Below, one piece after another: positions 43,550 through 52,503 of a stretch of 64,000 nucleotides of DNA (the stretch's first letter is position 1; each line of letters starts with the position of its first letter). The stretch lies in contig NZ_JBDPZD010000003.1 in the NCBI RefSeq assembly GCF_039872745.1, positions 516,641 through 580,640 on the forward strand. Direction: 5' to 3'. The stretch is from Pelomonas paludis. GTDB taxonomy: Bacteria > Pseudomonadota > Gammaproteobacteria > Burkholderiales > Burkholderiaceae_C. The position numbers and the translations under genes are program-made. The notes under the pieces are model-generated. The model was not told the origin of the DNA. It was given only the letters and a program-made list of their open reading frames with translations, and did no database searches.

Positions 43550-44506
43550 ATGCCAAGCAGCGCACCCGTGATCTTGGTTCTGGGCACCGGCGGGACGATC
43601 GCGGGGCTGGCCGAATCGCCGGCCACAAGCGGTCGTTATCAAGCCGCCCAATTGCCCGTTGCTGCCTTGGCGGCCTCGGCGCCGGGCGTTGCGGGCTACC
43701 GTATCGAGGCTCAGCAAGTGCTGCAGATCGATAGCAAGGACTTGAACTTCGGTGATTGGCTCGCGCTAGTGGATGCCCTTCAGGCGGCTCAGCGGCGGCC
43801 TGAGGTGAGGGGCATCGTGATCACCCACGGCACCGACACCCTGGAGGAGACTGCCTACTTTCTGCACCAGGTGCTGATGCCCAGCAAGCCCATCGTGCTC
43901 ACCGCAGCGATGCGGCCTGCCAATGCGCCCGATGCCGATGGCCCGAGAAATCTGGCCGACGCCCTGGTCGTGGCGGCGTCCGCGGCAGGCGGAGCGATCC
44001 TGGTGTGCATGGCGGGCGCGGTACATGCCGCCGGGGTGCTGCGCAAAGCCCATACGACCGCCGTCGACGCATTCACGTCGGATGACGAACCTCTGGCCGG
44101 GAAGGTCGAGGCCGGCCACTACGTCCTGGGCGAGATCACCAATGGACCTGCGCCGGTGGCGCATCTCGCACTACCTCCCGTCGGCGGTTGGCCCTGGGTC
44201 GAGATCGTCGAGAACCACGTGCACGCCGACGGGCGGGCCGTGCAAGCGCTGGTGCAGGCTGGGGTGCACGGGCTCGTCGCGGCCGGGACGGGCAATGGCA
44301 CGCTCAGCCAGCCTTTGGAAGCCGCATTGCGGCTGGCTGAGCAATCCGGCGTGCGCGTGGTGCGTGCCAGCCGGTGCCTGGTGGGGCCGGTGAGCACTGA
44401 GCCCGGGCTGCTGCCCGTGGCGCGCAGCACCAGCCCGGTGAAGGCCCGGATCGACCTGCTGCTCGAATTGCTAGGGGCGCAATCGTCGCAAGCCGCCCGG
44501 GCTTGA
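43550..44506 (+). CDS. L-asparaginase, type II-like
   Basis: A 318-residue enzyme hydrolysing asparagine to aspartate and ammonia. The two Thr nucleophile motifs are intact: LGTGGTIAG near residue 12 and THGTDTLEET near 93; the Lys region is in AMRPANAPDADGPRNL. No signal peptide is seen, so it should be cytosolic. Divergent from lexA with 58 bp between starts. Confidence 0.92.
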   Translation: MPSSAPVILVLGTGGTIAGLAESPATSGRYQAAQLPVAALAASAPGVAGYRIEAQQVLQIDSKDLNFGDWLALVDALQAAQRRPEVRGIVITHGTDTLEETAYFLHQVLMPSKPIVLTAAMRPANAPDADGPRNLADALVVAASAAGGAILVCMAGAVHAAGVLRKAHTTAVDAFTSDDEPLAGKVEAGHYVLGEITNGPAPVAHLALPPVGGWPWVEIVENHVHADGRAVQALVQAGVHGLVAAGTGNGTLSQPLEAALRLAEQSGVRVVRASRCLVGPVSTEPGLLPVARSTSPVKARIDLLLELLGAQSSQAARA

Positions 44507-44525
44507 TCAGCCGCTTGATCAGCCG
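44502..44525. repeat. Perfect 12-bp tandem duplication at the asparaginase stop
   Basis: CTTGATCAGCCG occurs twice in direct succession. The first copy contains the asparaginase stop codon and the second ends right before the convergent ohr stop. It looks like a slippage duplication. Confidence 0.8.
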
Positions 44526-44960
44526 TCAGACGATGTTCAGGCTGACGTCGATGTTGCCGCGCGTGGCGTTCGAGTAGGGGCAGACCTCGTGCGCGGCGGC
44601 CACCAGGGCCTCCAGTGCGGAACGCTCCATGCTCGGCACCGAAATGTTCATCACGACGGCGATGCCGAAGGCGCCAGCTTTGCCGGTCATCGGGCCGATG
44701 CTGACTTGGCTGGTGATGGACACCTCGGACGGCAGCACCTGCTTCTGGCGGGCAGCCACGGCCTTCATCGCGCCGATGAAGCAGGCCGAATAGCCGGCAG
44801 CAAACAGTTGCTCAGGGTTGGTGCCCGGGCCGCCGGCGCCGTGCAATTCCTTGGGCGTCGAGAGGGTCACTTCCAGCGCGCCGTCCGAAGACTTGGCGGT
44901 ACCGGCGCGGCCCCCCGTGGCAGTGGCAGTGGCGGTGTAGAGGGCGGTGTCGATGGCCAT
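44526..44960 (-). CDS. ohr: Organic hydroperoxide resistance protein Ohr
   Basis: A 144-residue OsmC/Ohr-fold thiol peroxidase that reduces organic and fatty acid hydroperoxides. The two redox Cys are C60 (SACFIGAM) and C127 (HEVCPYSNATRGN). The EELHGAGGPGTNPEQLF-type segment is characteristic of Ohr. It lies downstream of the ohrR regulator on the same strand. Confidence 0.95.
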   Translation of the reverse strand: MAIDTALYTATATATGGRAGTAKSSDGALEVTLSTPKELHGAGGPGTNPEQLFAAGYSACFIGAMKAVAARQKQVLPSEVSITSQVSIGPMTGKAGAFGIAVVMNISVPSMERSALEALVAAAHEVCPYSNATRGNIDVSLNIV

Positions 44961-44990
44961 GTGGGCTCCTTGGTGGTTGAGGGGTAAGGC

Positions 44991-45503
44991 TTAGGAATTT
45001 GAGGCGTCAGCAGCACTGGTCAGTTGGCTACGCAACAGGTGCAGACGGGCCGTGAGTTGGCTGACTTCTTCGAGATTGCAGCCGGTGGCGCAGGCAATCT
45101 GGGCCGGGATATCGAGAGCCCGGGCGCGCAGCCGTTTGCCGGCAGCCGTCAGGGCCAGGTGGACACGACGCTCGTCCTGCGCCGAGCGCTGGCGCCGCAC
45201 CAGGCCCTGGGCCTCCAGGCGCTTGAGCAGCGGCGTCAGGGTGCCGGAGTCCAGCCCCAAGCGCTGCCCAAGCTCAGAGACGCCTGGGCCATCCTGCTCC
45301 CAGAGCACCAGCATCACCAGGTACTGCGGATAGGTCAGGCCGAGAGGCGCAAGCAGGGGCTTGTAGAGCTTGGTGGTGGCCAGCGATGCGGCGTACAGCG
45401 CAAAGCACAGCTGCTGGTCCAGACGCAGCCAGGCCGCACGGGGATCGTGGGCTGGGTCGGCTGTACCGGCGGTGGCTTGTGGCTGGGTGGCTGAACGAGG
45501 CAT
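44991..45503 (-). CDS. ohrR: MarR-family peroxide sensor OhrR
   Basis: A 170-residue repressor with a winged helix (SELGQRLGLDSGTLTPLLKRLE; RSAQDERRVHLALT). The reactive Cys is C33 in LDQQLCFALYAAS, the position whose oxidation by organic peroxides releases DNA in OhrR. The long Thr/Ala/Pro N-terminus precedes the usual start of similarity. A palindromic operator candidate lies just upstream. Confidence 0.93.
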   Translation of the reverse strand: MPRSATQPQATAGTADPAHDPRAAWLRLDQQLCFALYAASLATTKLYKPLLAPLGLTYPQYLVMLVLWEQDGPGVSELGQRLGLDSGTLTPLLKRLEAQGLVRRQRSAQDERRVHLALTAAGKRLRARALDIPAQIACATGCNLEEVSQLTARLHLLRSQLTSAADASNS

Positions 45504-45519
45504 GGCGAGAATGTAGCTG

Positions 45520-45532
45520 GCAATTAAATTGC
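45520..45532. promoter_or_regulatory. Putative OhrR operator
   Basis: Palindrome GCAATT-A-AATTGC, 16 bp upstream of the ohrR ATG. AATT-rich palindromes with this spacing are typical OhrR sites. Confidence 0.6.
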
Positions 45533-45612
45533 ACGCAATCTATATGGATTTACCGATGACGGCCTGCGGTGGATCTGCGACCATCGCCCGCCGAACAAGC
45601 AAGGAGTCGCGC

Positions 45613-45963
45613 ATGGGTCTGGTCGCTTCTGTGTTGGTGGGCCTGGTGGCCTTGCTGCACTTCTACATCCTCGTGCTCGAGATGTTTCTCTGGACCACAC
45701 CCAAGGGTCGCAAGGCCTTTGGGCTGACGCCTGAGTTCGCCGAAGCCAGCAAGGTGCTGGCCGCAAACCAAGGGCTCTACAACGGCTTTCTGGGCGCGGG
45801 CTTGGTCTGGGGCCTGGTGCGCGGCGATGTCGCCACGCAAGCTTTCTTCCTGGGTTGCGTTTTCGTGGCCGGCGTGTACGGCGCCGCCACGGCCAGCCGC
45901 AAGATCCTGTTCGTGCAGGCGGTGCCGGCGCTGGTGGCTGGCATCGCGCTCTATCTGGCCTAG
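45613..45963 (+). CDS. DUF1304 family membrane protein
   Basis: A 116-residue protein with four hydrophobic helices (LVASVLVGLVALLHFYILVLEMF at the start). The ATG has GGAG 8 nt upstream. WTTPKGRKAFGLTPEFA and ANQGLYNGFLGAGL are characteristic of DUF1304. Function unknown. It is divergent from ohrR and converges on the pseudouridine synthase gene. Confidence 0.85.
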   Translation: MGLVASVLVGLVALLHFYILVLEMFLWTTPKGRKAFGLTPEFAEASKVLAANQGLYNGFLGAGLVWGLVRGDVATQAFFLGCVFVAGVYGAATASRKILFVQAVPALVAGIALYLA

Positions 45964-45972
45964 CAGGGGTCG

Positions 45973-46572
45973 CTAGAAGGGCAGGGCGGCGCGGAATTGC
46001 TGGCCCAGCAAGCTCAGCTCGGCCGCATGGAGCAAGAGCCGCTCGGCTGAGGGCTCAGCCGGGCCATAGAGCAGGTCGCCGCAGATCGGATGTCCCAAGG
46101 CCGCCATGTGCACGCGCAGCTGGTGGGTGCGCCCCGTCACCGGCTCCAGCTCGATGCGTGTGCGGCCAGGCCCTTCGGGCTGCAGCACGTGCCAGCGCGT
46201 CAGCGCCGGTTTGCCGAGCGCCGTGTCCACCTGCTGGCGCGGGCGGTTGGGCCAGTCGCAAGACAGCGGCAGATCAACCAGTTGCCAGCCAGCGGCTTCC
46301 AACTGCCCTTGCACCACGGCCACGTAGCGCTTGGCCACGCGCCGCTCGGCAAACTCGCGGCTCAGAGCGCGCTGCCAGTCGGGCCCGCGTGCCAGCACCA
46401 GCAGGCCGGAGGTGGCCTGGTCCAGCCGATGCACGATCAAGGCCTCGGGGTAGATCGCCTGGACGCGGCTGCTGGCGCAGTCCTGCTTGTCCGGGCCCCG
46501 CCCCGGTACGGAGAGCAAGCCGGACGGCTTGTCCACCACGACCAGGCGCTCATCCACATGGACGATGTTCAC
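45973..46572 (-). CDS. RluA-family pseudouridine synthase
   Basis: A 199-residue RNA-modifying enzyme starting at a GTG (46572) that overlaps the preceding stop by 4 nt. VVVDKPSGLLSVPGRG opens the domain; the catalytic Asp is D51 in VHRLDQATSGLLVLA; the later ELEPVTGRTHQLRVHMAALGHPICGD is standard. It isomerises uridine in 23S rRNA or tRNA; the exact target cannot be told. The open frame extends upstream, but there it overlaps the coupled transporter gene. Confidence 0.9.
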   Translation of the reverse strand: MNIVHVDERLVVVDKPSGLLSVPGRGPDKQDCASSRVQAIYPEALIVHRLDQATSGLLVLARGPDWQRALSREFAERRVAKRYVAVVQGQLEAAGWQLVDLPLSCDWPNRPRQQVDTALGKPALTRWHVLQPEGPGRTRIELEPVTGRTHQLRVHMAALGHPICGDLLYGPAEPSAERLLLHAAELSLLGQQFRAALPF

Positions 46573-47480
46573 GCTGGGCGCTTGAGCGAGACGCCGATCC
46601 CGGCCACGATCAGCGCAAAGGCGACGCCATGGAACCACTCCGGTGCCAGGCCCAGCAACGCGGCCGACAGCACGGCCGCAAAGACCGGCGTCAGATTGCT
46701 GGCCAGCGCGGCCAGCGCCGGCCCGCCCTCGACCACCCCGGCGCTCCAGCACCGGTAGGCGATGAGCGATGGCCCGACGGCGACAAACACCAGCGCGGCC
46801 ACCAGACCCGGTGACCAGTGGATGGCTGCCGGCGCGGCGACTTGCTCGATGCCGGCCATCCCGAGCGCAAAGCTGGCCCCGAACATCAACTGCGCCATCA
46901 AGGCTTCCGCCCAGGTCCAGACCGGACGCTGCGCGCCCTGCATGGACGCCGGCGGGCGGGCTAGGAACCACGAGTACAGCGCCCACACGAAGAGCGCGAT
47001 GACCATATAGCCGTCACCCGGCACAAAGTGCAACTCGGCCAGCACCCGCCAGTCGCCCCGCGCAATCACCAGCAAGACCCCGGCCGTCGAGAGCGCGGCG
47101 CCCAGCACCTCGCGCCGCTGCGGCCGCACGCCAAAGAACAGCGCGCCCACGGCCATCATCCAGACGGGCATGCTCGCCACCATCAAGGTGACGTTCAGCG
47201 GTGACGAGGTGTGCAGCGCCTGGTACTGCAAGGCGTTGTAGCAACCCATGCCCAGGAAGCCGACCAGGCCGAAGTAGCGCCAGCGCGCCAGCACTTCGCC
47301 AGGGTGCCTGAGCACGCGCCAGGCCAAGGGCGCCAACAACAGCAGGGCCAGGCTCCAGCGCAGGCCGTTCAGCGTGACCGGGCTGATCTGGTCGCGCAGC
47401 AGGCGGCCCACCACGGCGTTGCCGGCCCAGAGCAGGGCCGGCAGGGTCAAATTTGCAGCGAGTCGAGGGGAGATGCGCAC
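46569..47480 (-). CDS. DMT-superfamily (EamA) transporter
   Basis: A 303-residue inner-membrane protein with ten hydrophobic segments in two EamA halves (ALLWAGNAVVGRLLRD at the start; GPSLIAYRCWSAGVVEGGPALAALASNLTPVFAA in the second half). Such proteins export amino acids or metabolites. GTG start at 47480. Translationally coupled to the pseudouridine synthase gene. Confidence 0.88.
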   Translation of the reverse strand: MRISPRLAANLTLPALLWAGNAVVGRLLRDQISPVTLNGLRWSLALLLLAPLAWRVLRHPGEVLARWRYFGLVGFLGMGCYNALQYQALHTSSPLNVTLMVASMPVWMMAVGALFFGVRPQRREVLGAALSTAGVLLVIARGDWRVLAELHFVPGDGYMVIALFVWALYSWFLARPPASMQGAQRPVWTWAEALMAQLMFGASFALGMAGIEQVAAPAAIHWSPGLVAALVFVAVGPSLIAYRCWSAGVVEGGPALAALASNLTPVFAAVLSAALLGLAPEWFHGVAFALIVAGIGVSLKRPA

Positions 47481-47573
47481 GTCGGAGAATCCAGGGCCCA
47501 GTCAACGACCAGAGCGCGCGCACGATACCCGAGACGCGCACCGTCTTCAGTCCATCGCCCTCAAGGAACCGCC

Positions 47574-48563
47574 ATGCAAGCCCATGCCATCGTGATCGAC
47601 ACCCAAGGCGGCCCCGAGGTCATGCAGTGGAAGGCGGTCGAGGTCGGGCAGCCGGGCCCGGGTGAGGTGCGGATTCGCCATGAGGCCGTGGGGCTGAACT
47701 ACATCGACGTCTATCAGCGCAACGGCACCTATGCCATGCCATTGCCGGCTCGGCTGGGCATGGAAGGGGCGGGTGTCATCGAGGCGGTGGGTGAGGGTGT
47801 GGCCGACCTCCAGGTCGGTGATCGCGTGGCCTATGCCAGCCAGCCTCCGGGCGCCTACTGCAGCCACCGCGTGATGCCGGCGCGCTGTGTGCTGCGGCTG
47901 CCGGACAGCATCGACTTCGACACGGCGGCCGCCATGATGCTCAAGGGCCTGACCGTGCAATACCTGCTGCGCCGCACCCTGCCACAAGGCGGGTTGCAGG
48001 CGGGGGAGTTCGTGCTCTTTCATGCGGCGGCGGGCGGGGTGGGGCTGATCGCCTGCCAATGGGCGCGCGCCCTGGGCCTGCGCTTGATTGCCACGGCAGG
48101 CACCGATGACCGCTGCCAGACCGCCATTGCCCACGGTGCGGAGTTCGCCATCAACTACCGCAGCCAGCCGGACTTCGCCACGCGGGTGCGCGAGATCACC
48201 GGCGGCCGGGGCGTCCGCGTGGTTTACGACTCGGTCGGCGCCGACACCTGGGAGGGCTCGCTGAACAGCCTCGCCCCCTTTGGCCTGATGGTCAGCTTTG
48301 GCAACGCCTCCGGCGTCGTGCCGCCGTTCCAGGTCAGCCAGCTTGCCGCCAAGGGCTCGCTCTATCTGACCCGGCCAACGATCTTCACCCACCTGGCCAC
48401 GCGCGAGTCCACGCTGGAGATGGGCCAAGAGCTGTTCGACGTCGTGTCACGCGGACAGGTCAAGCTGCACATTGACCGGCGCTATGCGCTGGCCGATGCT
48501 GCCACCGCCCACCGCGACCTGGAAGCGCGCCGCATCACCGGCAGCGTGGTCCTGAAGCCCTGA
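47574..48563 (+). CDS. NADPH:quinone oxidoreductase (Qor-type)
   Basis: A 329-residue medium-chain reductase without the zinc site. MQAHAIVIDTQGGPEVMQWK and VGLNYIDVYQRNGTY are typical of QOR1. The Rossmann motif is AAAGGVGLIACQWARALG. The ATG at 47574 follows AAGGAACCGCC. It reduces quinones with NADPH. Confidence 0.92.
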   Translation: MQAHAIVIDTQGGPEVMQWKAVEVGQPGPGEVRIRHEAVGLNYIDVYQRNGTYAMPLPARLGMEGAGVIEAVGEGVADLQVGDRVAYASQPPGAYCSHRVMPARCVLRLPDSIDFDTAAAMMLKGLTVQYLLRRTLPQGGLQAGEFVLFHAAAGGVGLIACQWARALGLRLIATAGTDDRCQTAIAHGAEFAINYRSQPDFATRVREITGGRGVRVVYDSVGADTWEGSLNSLAPFGLMVSFGNASGVVPPFQVSQLAAKGSLYLTRPTIFTHLATRESTLEMGQELFDVVSRGQVKLHIDRRYALADAATAHRDLEARRITGSVVLKP

Positions 48564-48568
48564 GGAAT

Positions 48569-50032
48569 TCAGGCCTGGTAGGTCACCAGGTCAAAGCTGA
48601 AGCAGGAGCCCACGCCCGGGGTGCTCTCCACGCGCACCTCGCCGCCCATCAGGCGCACCAGGCGTTGCACGATGGTCAAGCCGAGCCCGGTTCCGCCATA
48701 GCGGCGGGTGATCGAGCCATCCGCCTGGGTGAACGGGTCGAAGATCTGGCTGACCTGCTCACCCGTCATGCCGATGCCGGTGTCCGATACCGCAATGCGC
48801 AGGCGATGCACATCGTCGGCGTCCAGCGCCTCGCGCTCCGCGCGTCGGATCTCCACCCGCACTTCGCCACGCTCGGTGAACTTGAGTGCATTGCCGATCA
48901 GGTTGATCAGCACCTGGCGCAGTCGCAGCGCATCACCACGCAGCACGGGCGGCACTTCTGGCTCGGTGAAGGCATGCAGGGCCAGGCCCTTGCCCTGGGC
49001 CTGCAGCACCAGCGGTTGCAGGGCCTCGGACACACAGTCGTGCAGGCTGAAGGGCTCGCGCTCGATGACGATGCGGCCGGCCTCGATCTTGGCCACGTCC
49101 AGCAGATCGTTGATGATGGTCATCAGGCCGCGCGCCGAGTCGTGCGCCATCTGGATGAACTGGCGCTGGCGGTCAGTCAGCTCGGTGCGCAGCACCAACT
49201 CAGTCAGGCCCAGCACGCCATTCATCGGCGTGCGGATCTCGTGGCTCATGTTCGCCAAAAAGCTGCTCTTGGCCTGGCTGGCCGACTCCGCCGCCTGACG
49301 GGCCGCCTCCAGCGCCGCCTGGCTGGCCTTGAGGTCGGCGATGTCGCGGGCATTGAGCTGCATCACATCGGCCCTGGTCACCGGGTCACGCATCGGCCGG
49401 GCGTCCAGCAAGTGCCAGCGCGCGCCGCCCTGGGTGCGCAGCTCGGCCTCCATGCGGCAGGCCTCGCCTTCGCGCAGGCGCGTCAACACGCTCTCGGCAT
49501 CGTGTTCGTGCACGAAGAGGCGGCTGAACTCTGTCTTGCCGCTCTCCGGCGGTGCATCACCGAAGTTGACGGCCGCTGCCGGGTTGCGCATCAGCAGCTC
49601 GGCGCCGTCCAGGCTGAAGACGGCAATGCGGATCGAGGTGTGGTTCAGCGCCTCGACGCCGCGCAGCATGCTCAGGTCGGCCCCGCCGCCCAATGAATCG
49701 GCCGCCATCAAGAGGCCCAGGCGCCGGTCCGGCAGGCGGATGCCGCGCGACACCAGCATCACCGTCTTGGGTTCGCCATTGGGGTAGAGCGTCCACTGCT
49801 CGCGCACGATGCGCCCCTGGGCCAGGTGGCCCACCGCAGCCGCAACCCGCTCACGCGCGGCAATGCCGTGCTCGGCGAAGTCACGGCCCAGGAATTCCTC
49901 GGCGCTGCCGGCACGCCAAAAGCGCAGCGCCGCCGCATTGGCCCACAGATTGCACTGGCGCTCGGGGTCGAAGACCCACAAGGGAACGTCAAGCCAGTCG
50001 TAGTGGGCGAGGCTGGAGAAGTCGAGGAGCAT
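48569..50032 (-). CDS. PAS-domain hybrid-type sensor histidine kinase
   Basis: A 487-residue sensor kinase without transmembrane helices. The start at 50032 (MLLDFSSLAHYDW) avoids overlap with the upstream gene; a longer form from 50116 is possible. Two PAS-like segments (about 15-110 and 130-235) precede a short coiled coil. HisKA has H264 in ANMSHEIRTPMNGV; the HATPase shows NLIGNALKFT (N box), SDTGIGM (G1) and YGGTGLGLTIV (G2). There is no receiver domain and no response regulator gene nearby, so the partner is unknown. Confidence 0.9.
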   Translation of the reverse strand: MLLDFSSLAHYDWLDVPLWVFDPERQCNLWANAAALRFWRAGSAEEFLGRDFAEHGIAARERVAAAVGHLAQGRIVREQWTLYPNGEPKTVMLVSRGIRLPDRRLGLLMAADSLGGGADLSMLRGVEALNHTSIRIAVFSLDGAELLMRNPAAAVNFGDAPPESGKTEFSRLFVHEHDAESVLTRLREGEACRMEAELRTQGGARWHLLDARPMRDPVTRADVMQLNARDIADLKASQAALEAARQAAESASQAKSSFLANMSHEIRTPMNGVLGLTELVLRTELTDRQRQFIQMAHDSARGLMTIINDLLDVAKIEAGRIVIEREPFSLHDCVSEALQPLVLQAQGKGLALHAFTEPEVPPVLRGDALRLRQVLINLIGNALKFTERGEVRVEIRRAEREALDADDVHRLRIAVSDTGIGMTGEQVSQIFDPFTQADGSITRRYGGTGLGLTIVQRLVRLMGGEVRVESTPGVGSCFSFDLVTYQA

Positions 50033-50091
50033 GGAGGGCCGCAGGGAGCACCCGGCATTTTCGCCGCTCCGCTCGGCGATCACTGTGGCGC

Positions 50092-50400
50092 TCAGAACGG
50101 GAGTTTCCCTCGCCACATCTGGCCGTACATCACCCAGTCACCGAGAAAGCTGTAGAGCGGGTAGCGAAAGGTGGCCGGGCGGTTGTGCTCGAAGAAGAAA
50201 TGCCCCACCCAAGCGCAGGCATACCCCGCCAGCAGCCCGAACCCGAGCCAGCGCCACTCGCCTGTTCCGATCAGCATGCCCAGGCAGAGCAGCCCCAGGC
50301 TGGAGCCCAGGAAATGCAGGCGCCGGTTGCGCCGGTCAGTGTGCTCACCCAGGTAGAACGGGTAGAACTCGCGGAACGAGGTGTAGCGCTCGGTGCTCAT
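50092..50400 (-). CDS. DUF962/Mpo1-like membrane protein
   Basis: A 102-residue small membrane protein. The start at 50400 (MSTERYTSFREFYPFYLGEH) matches the family. Features include HTDRRNRRLHFLGS, two hydrophobic helices and HFFFEHNRPATFRYPLYSFLGD. In yeast Mpo1 this fold oxidises 2-hydroxy fatty acids with iron; the bacterial role is unsettled. Conserved His residues are present. Confidence 0.85.
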   Translation of the reverse strand: MSTERYTSFREFYPFYLGEHTDRRNRRLHFLGSSLGLLCLGMLIGTGEWRWLGFGLLAGYACAWVGHFFFEHNRPATFRYPLYSFLGDWVMYGQMWRGKLPF

Positions 50401-50548
50401 GCGCGCATTGGACGCCCTGGCGCGCCGCACACGCCATCCGGGCATCTCCGCAACGCCCCCCTTCGAAATGTGCTGCGGGTGGGTTTCAAGGGGTGGACCG
50501 CGCGCATGGCTGTGCTATGTTGCCGAGACACCTGCACACGGAGGCCCC

Positions 50549-51019
50549 ATGAAAGTCATCGACATCCTGCGCGTCAAGGGCGGCACGCTGTTCACCGTTT
50601 CCCCAGACCAGCCGTTGATGAATGCCGTCACCGTGATGTCGGAGCACGACATCGGCTCCCTGGTGGTCATGGAGCATGGTGATCTGGTCGGCATGCTGAC
50701 CTTCCGCGAGGTCATCCAGGCCATCGTGATGAATGGCGGCGCCGTCGGGGCCACCCTGGTGCGCACGGTGATGGACGACGCGCCGCTGACCTGCACCCCG
50801 GCCACCGAGATCGACGAAGTCCGCCGCATGATGCTTGGCCGGCACGCGCGCTACATGCCGGTGCTGGACGGCAAGGTGCTGATCGGCGTGATCTCCTTCT
50901 ACGACGTGGCCCGTGCCGTGGTGGACAGCCAGGACTTCGAGAACCGCATGCTCAAGGCCTACATCCGTGACTGGCCCATTGAGGAAGCCGCCGCCGACGA
51001 CACCGCCGCACCGCACTGA
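50549..51019 (+). CDS. CBS-domain protein
   Basis: A 156-residue cytosolic protein with two CBS domains (SPDQPLMNAVTVMSEHDIGSL..., then TPATEIDEVRRMMLGRHARYMPV). The ATG follows GGAGGCCCC. CBS pairs bind adenine nucleotides and act as regulatory modules; without another domain here, the target is unknown. Confidence 0.9.
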   Translation: MKVIDILRVKGGTLFTVSPDQPLMNAVTVMSEHDIGSLVVMEHGDLVGMLTFREVIQAIVMNGGAVGATLVRTVMDDAPLTCTPATEIDEVRRMMLGRHARYMPVLDGKVLIGVISFYDVARAVVDSQDFENRMLKAYIRDWPIEEAAADDTAAPH

Positions 51020-51073
51020 GCGGCTCCGAAGCCGGCCGATAAAATCCCGGGTCCACTTTCAGACAGGCCTGGG

Positions 51074-52174
51074 ATGTCCGGCAGCACTTTCGGCACGCTT
51101 TTCCGCATCACCAACTTCGGCGAAAGCCATGGCCCGGCCATTGGCTGCGTGATCGACGGCTGCCCGCCCGGGCTGGCCCTCAGCGAGGCCGACATCCAGC
51201 CCGACCTGGACCGCCGCCGCCCCGGCACCAGCCGGCACGTCACCCAGCGCAACGAGCCTGATGCCGTCGAGATCCTCTCCGGCGTCTACGAAGGCCAGAC
51301 CACCGGCACGCCGATCTGCCTGCTGATCCGCAATCAGGACCAGCGCAGCAAGGACTACGGCAACATCCTCGACACTTTCCGCCCCGGCCACGCCGACTAC
51401 ACCTACTGGCGCAAGTACGGGCTGCGCGACCCACGCGGCGGTGGGCGCTCTTCAGCCCGCTTGACGGCGCCCATGGTCGGCGCTGGCGCCGTGGCCAAGA
51501 AATGGCTGCAGCAACAGTACGGCACGCGCTTTCGCGGCTGCATGACCCAGTTGGGCGAGGTGCCCATCTCCTTCGAGGGCTGGGAGCATGTGGGTGCCAA
51601 TCCGTTCTTTGCCGCCAATGTGAGCCAGATCGAGCAGCTGGAGGCCTATATGGACGCCCTGCGCAAATCAGGCGACTCGGTGGGGGCTCGCATCCGCGTT
51701 GAAGCCACTGGCGTGCCCGTGGGCTTGGGTGCCCCGCTCTTTGACAAGCTTGACGCCGACATCGCCTACGCGCTGATGGGCATCAACGCGGTCAAGGGCG
51801 TCGAGATCGGCGCGGGCTTTTGCGCCGTCAGCCAGCGTGGCAGCGAGCACGGCGACGAGCTCACGCCGACCGGCTTTGCCAGCAACAACGCCGGCGGCGT
51901 GCTGGGCGGCATTTCGACCGGGCAGGACCTGGTGGCCGAGATCGCCATCAAGCCCACCAGCTCGATCCGCCTGCCCAAGGCCAGCATCGACCGGGCTGGC
52001 GAGCCTACCGTGGTCGAGACCTTCGGCCGCCATGACCCCTGCGTCGGCATCCGGGCCACGCCCATTGCCGAGGCCATGCTGGCCCTGGTGCTGATGGACC
52101 ACGCGCTGCGCCACCGTGCCCAGTGCGGTGACGTTGCCCTGGCCACCGCGCCCATCGCCTCAGCCCGCCCCTGA
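51074..52174 (+). CDS. aroC: Chorismate synthase
   Basis: A 366-residue enzyme, last step of the shikimate pathway (EPSP to chorismate), FMN dependent. Family motifs are all visible: GSTFGTLFRITNFGESHGPA, RRRPGTSRHVTQRNEPD, FRPGHADYTYWRKYGLRDPRGGGRSSAR, and GGISTGQDLVAEIAIKPTSSI. Confidence 0.97.
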   Translation: MSGSTFGTLFRITNFGESHGPAIGCVIDGCPPGLALSEADIQPDLDRRRPGTSRHVTQRNEPDAVEILSGVYEGQTTGTPICLLIRNQDQRSKDYGNILDTFRPGHADYTYWRKYGLRDPRGGGRSSARLTAPMVGAGAVAKKWLQQQYGTRFRGCMTQLGEVPISFEGWEHVGANPFFAANVSQIEQLEAYMDALRKSGDSVGARIRVEATGVPVGLGAPLFDKLDADIAYALMGINAVKGVEIGAGFCAVSQRGSEHGDELTPTGFASNNAGGVLGGISTGQDLVAEIAIKPTSSIRLPKASIDRAGEPTVVETFGRHDPCVGIRATPIAEAMLALVLMDHALRHRAQCGDVALATAPIASARP

Positions 52175-52288
52175 CGCCCACCCGGCGTGCCCGCCATTGG
52201 TCGCGGGCGCTGTCGATTCGTCGACTTAGTGCGGCGCAGCCATGCGTCGGCCGGCACCATGCAGGCATTCATTCAACAGGAGATCTGC

Positions 52289-52486
52289 ATGAACTGCCGC
52301 AACAAAAAGGGGATGGGGCTGGGTGGCTGGATGGCCATTGCCGTTGGCATCTACACCGCCGTCCATGTGGGTCAGCGGTATGAGCACGAAGGCCTGACGG
52401 CGCCCGTCCACGCGGCCAGCGCTGCGTCTTCGGTCGCCCCTTCAGTCACTCCGTCAACCGTTGCCCAGCCAGACACCAAGCGCTGA
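52289..52486 (+). CDS. Small membrane protein, hypothetical
   Basis: A 65-residue protein. The ATG at 52289 has CAGGAG 6 nt upstream, chosen over an in-frame ATG 30 nt earlier. A single hydrophobic segment (GLGGWMAIAVGIYTAVHVG) is followed by an Ala/Ser/Pro/Thr tail. It lies between aroC and the convergent repeat-protein gene. Function unknown. Confidence 0.6.
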   Translation: MNCRNKKGMGLGGWMAIAVGIYTAVHVGQRYEHEGLTAPVHAASAASSVAPSVTPSTVAQPDTKR

Positions 52487-52503
52487 GCCCCGCGCTTACT
52501 GCA

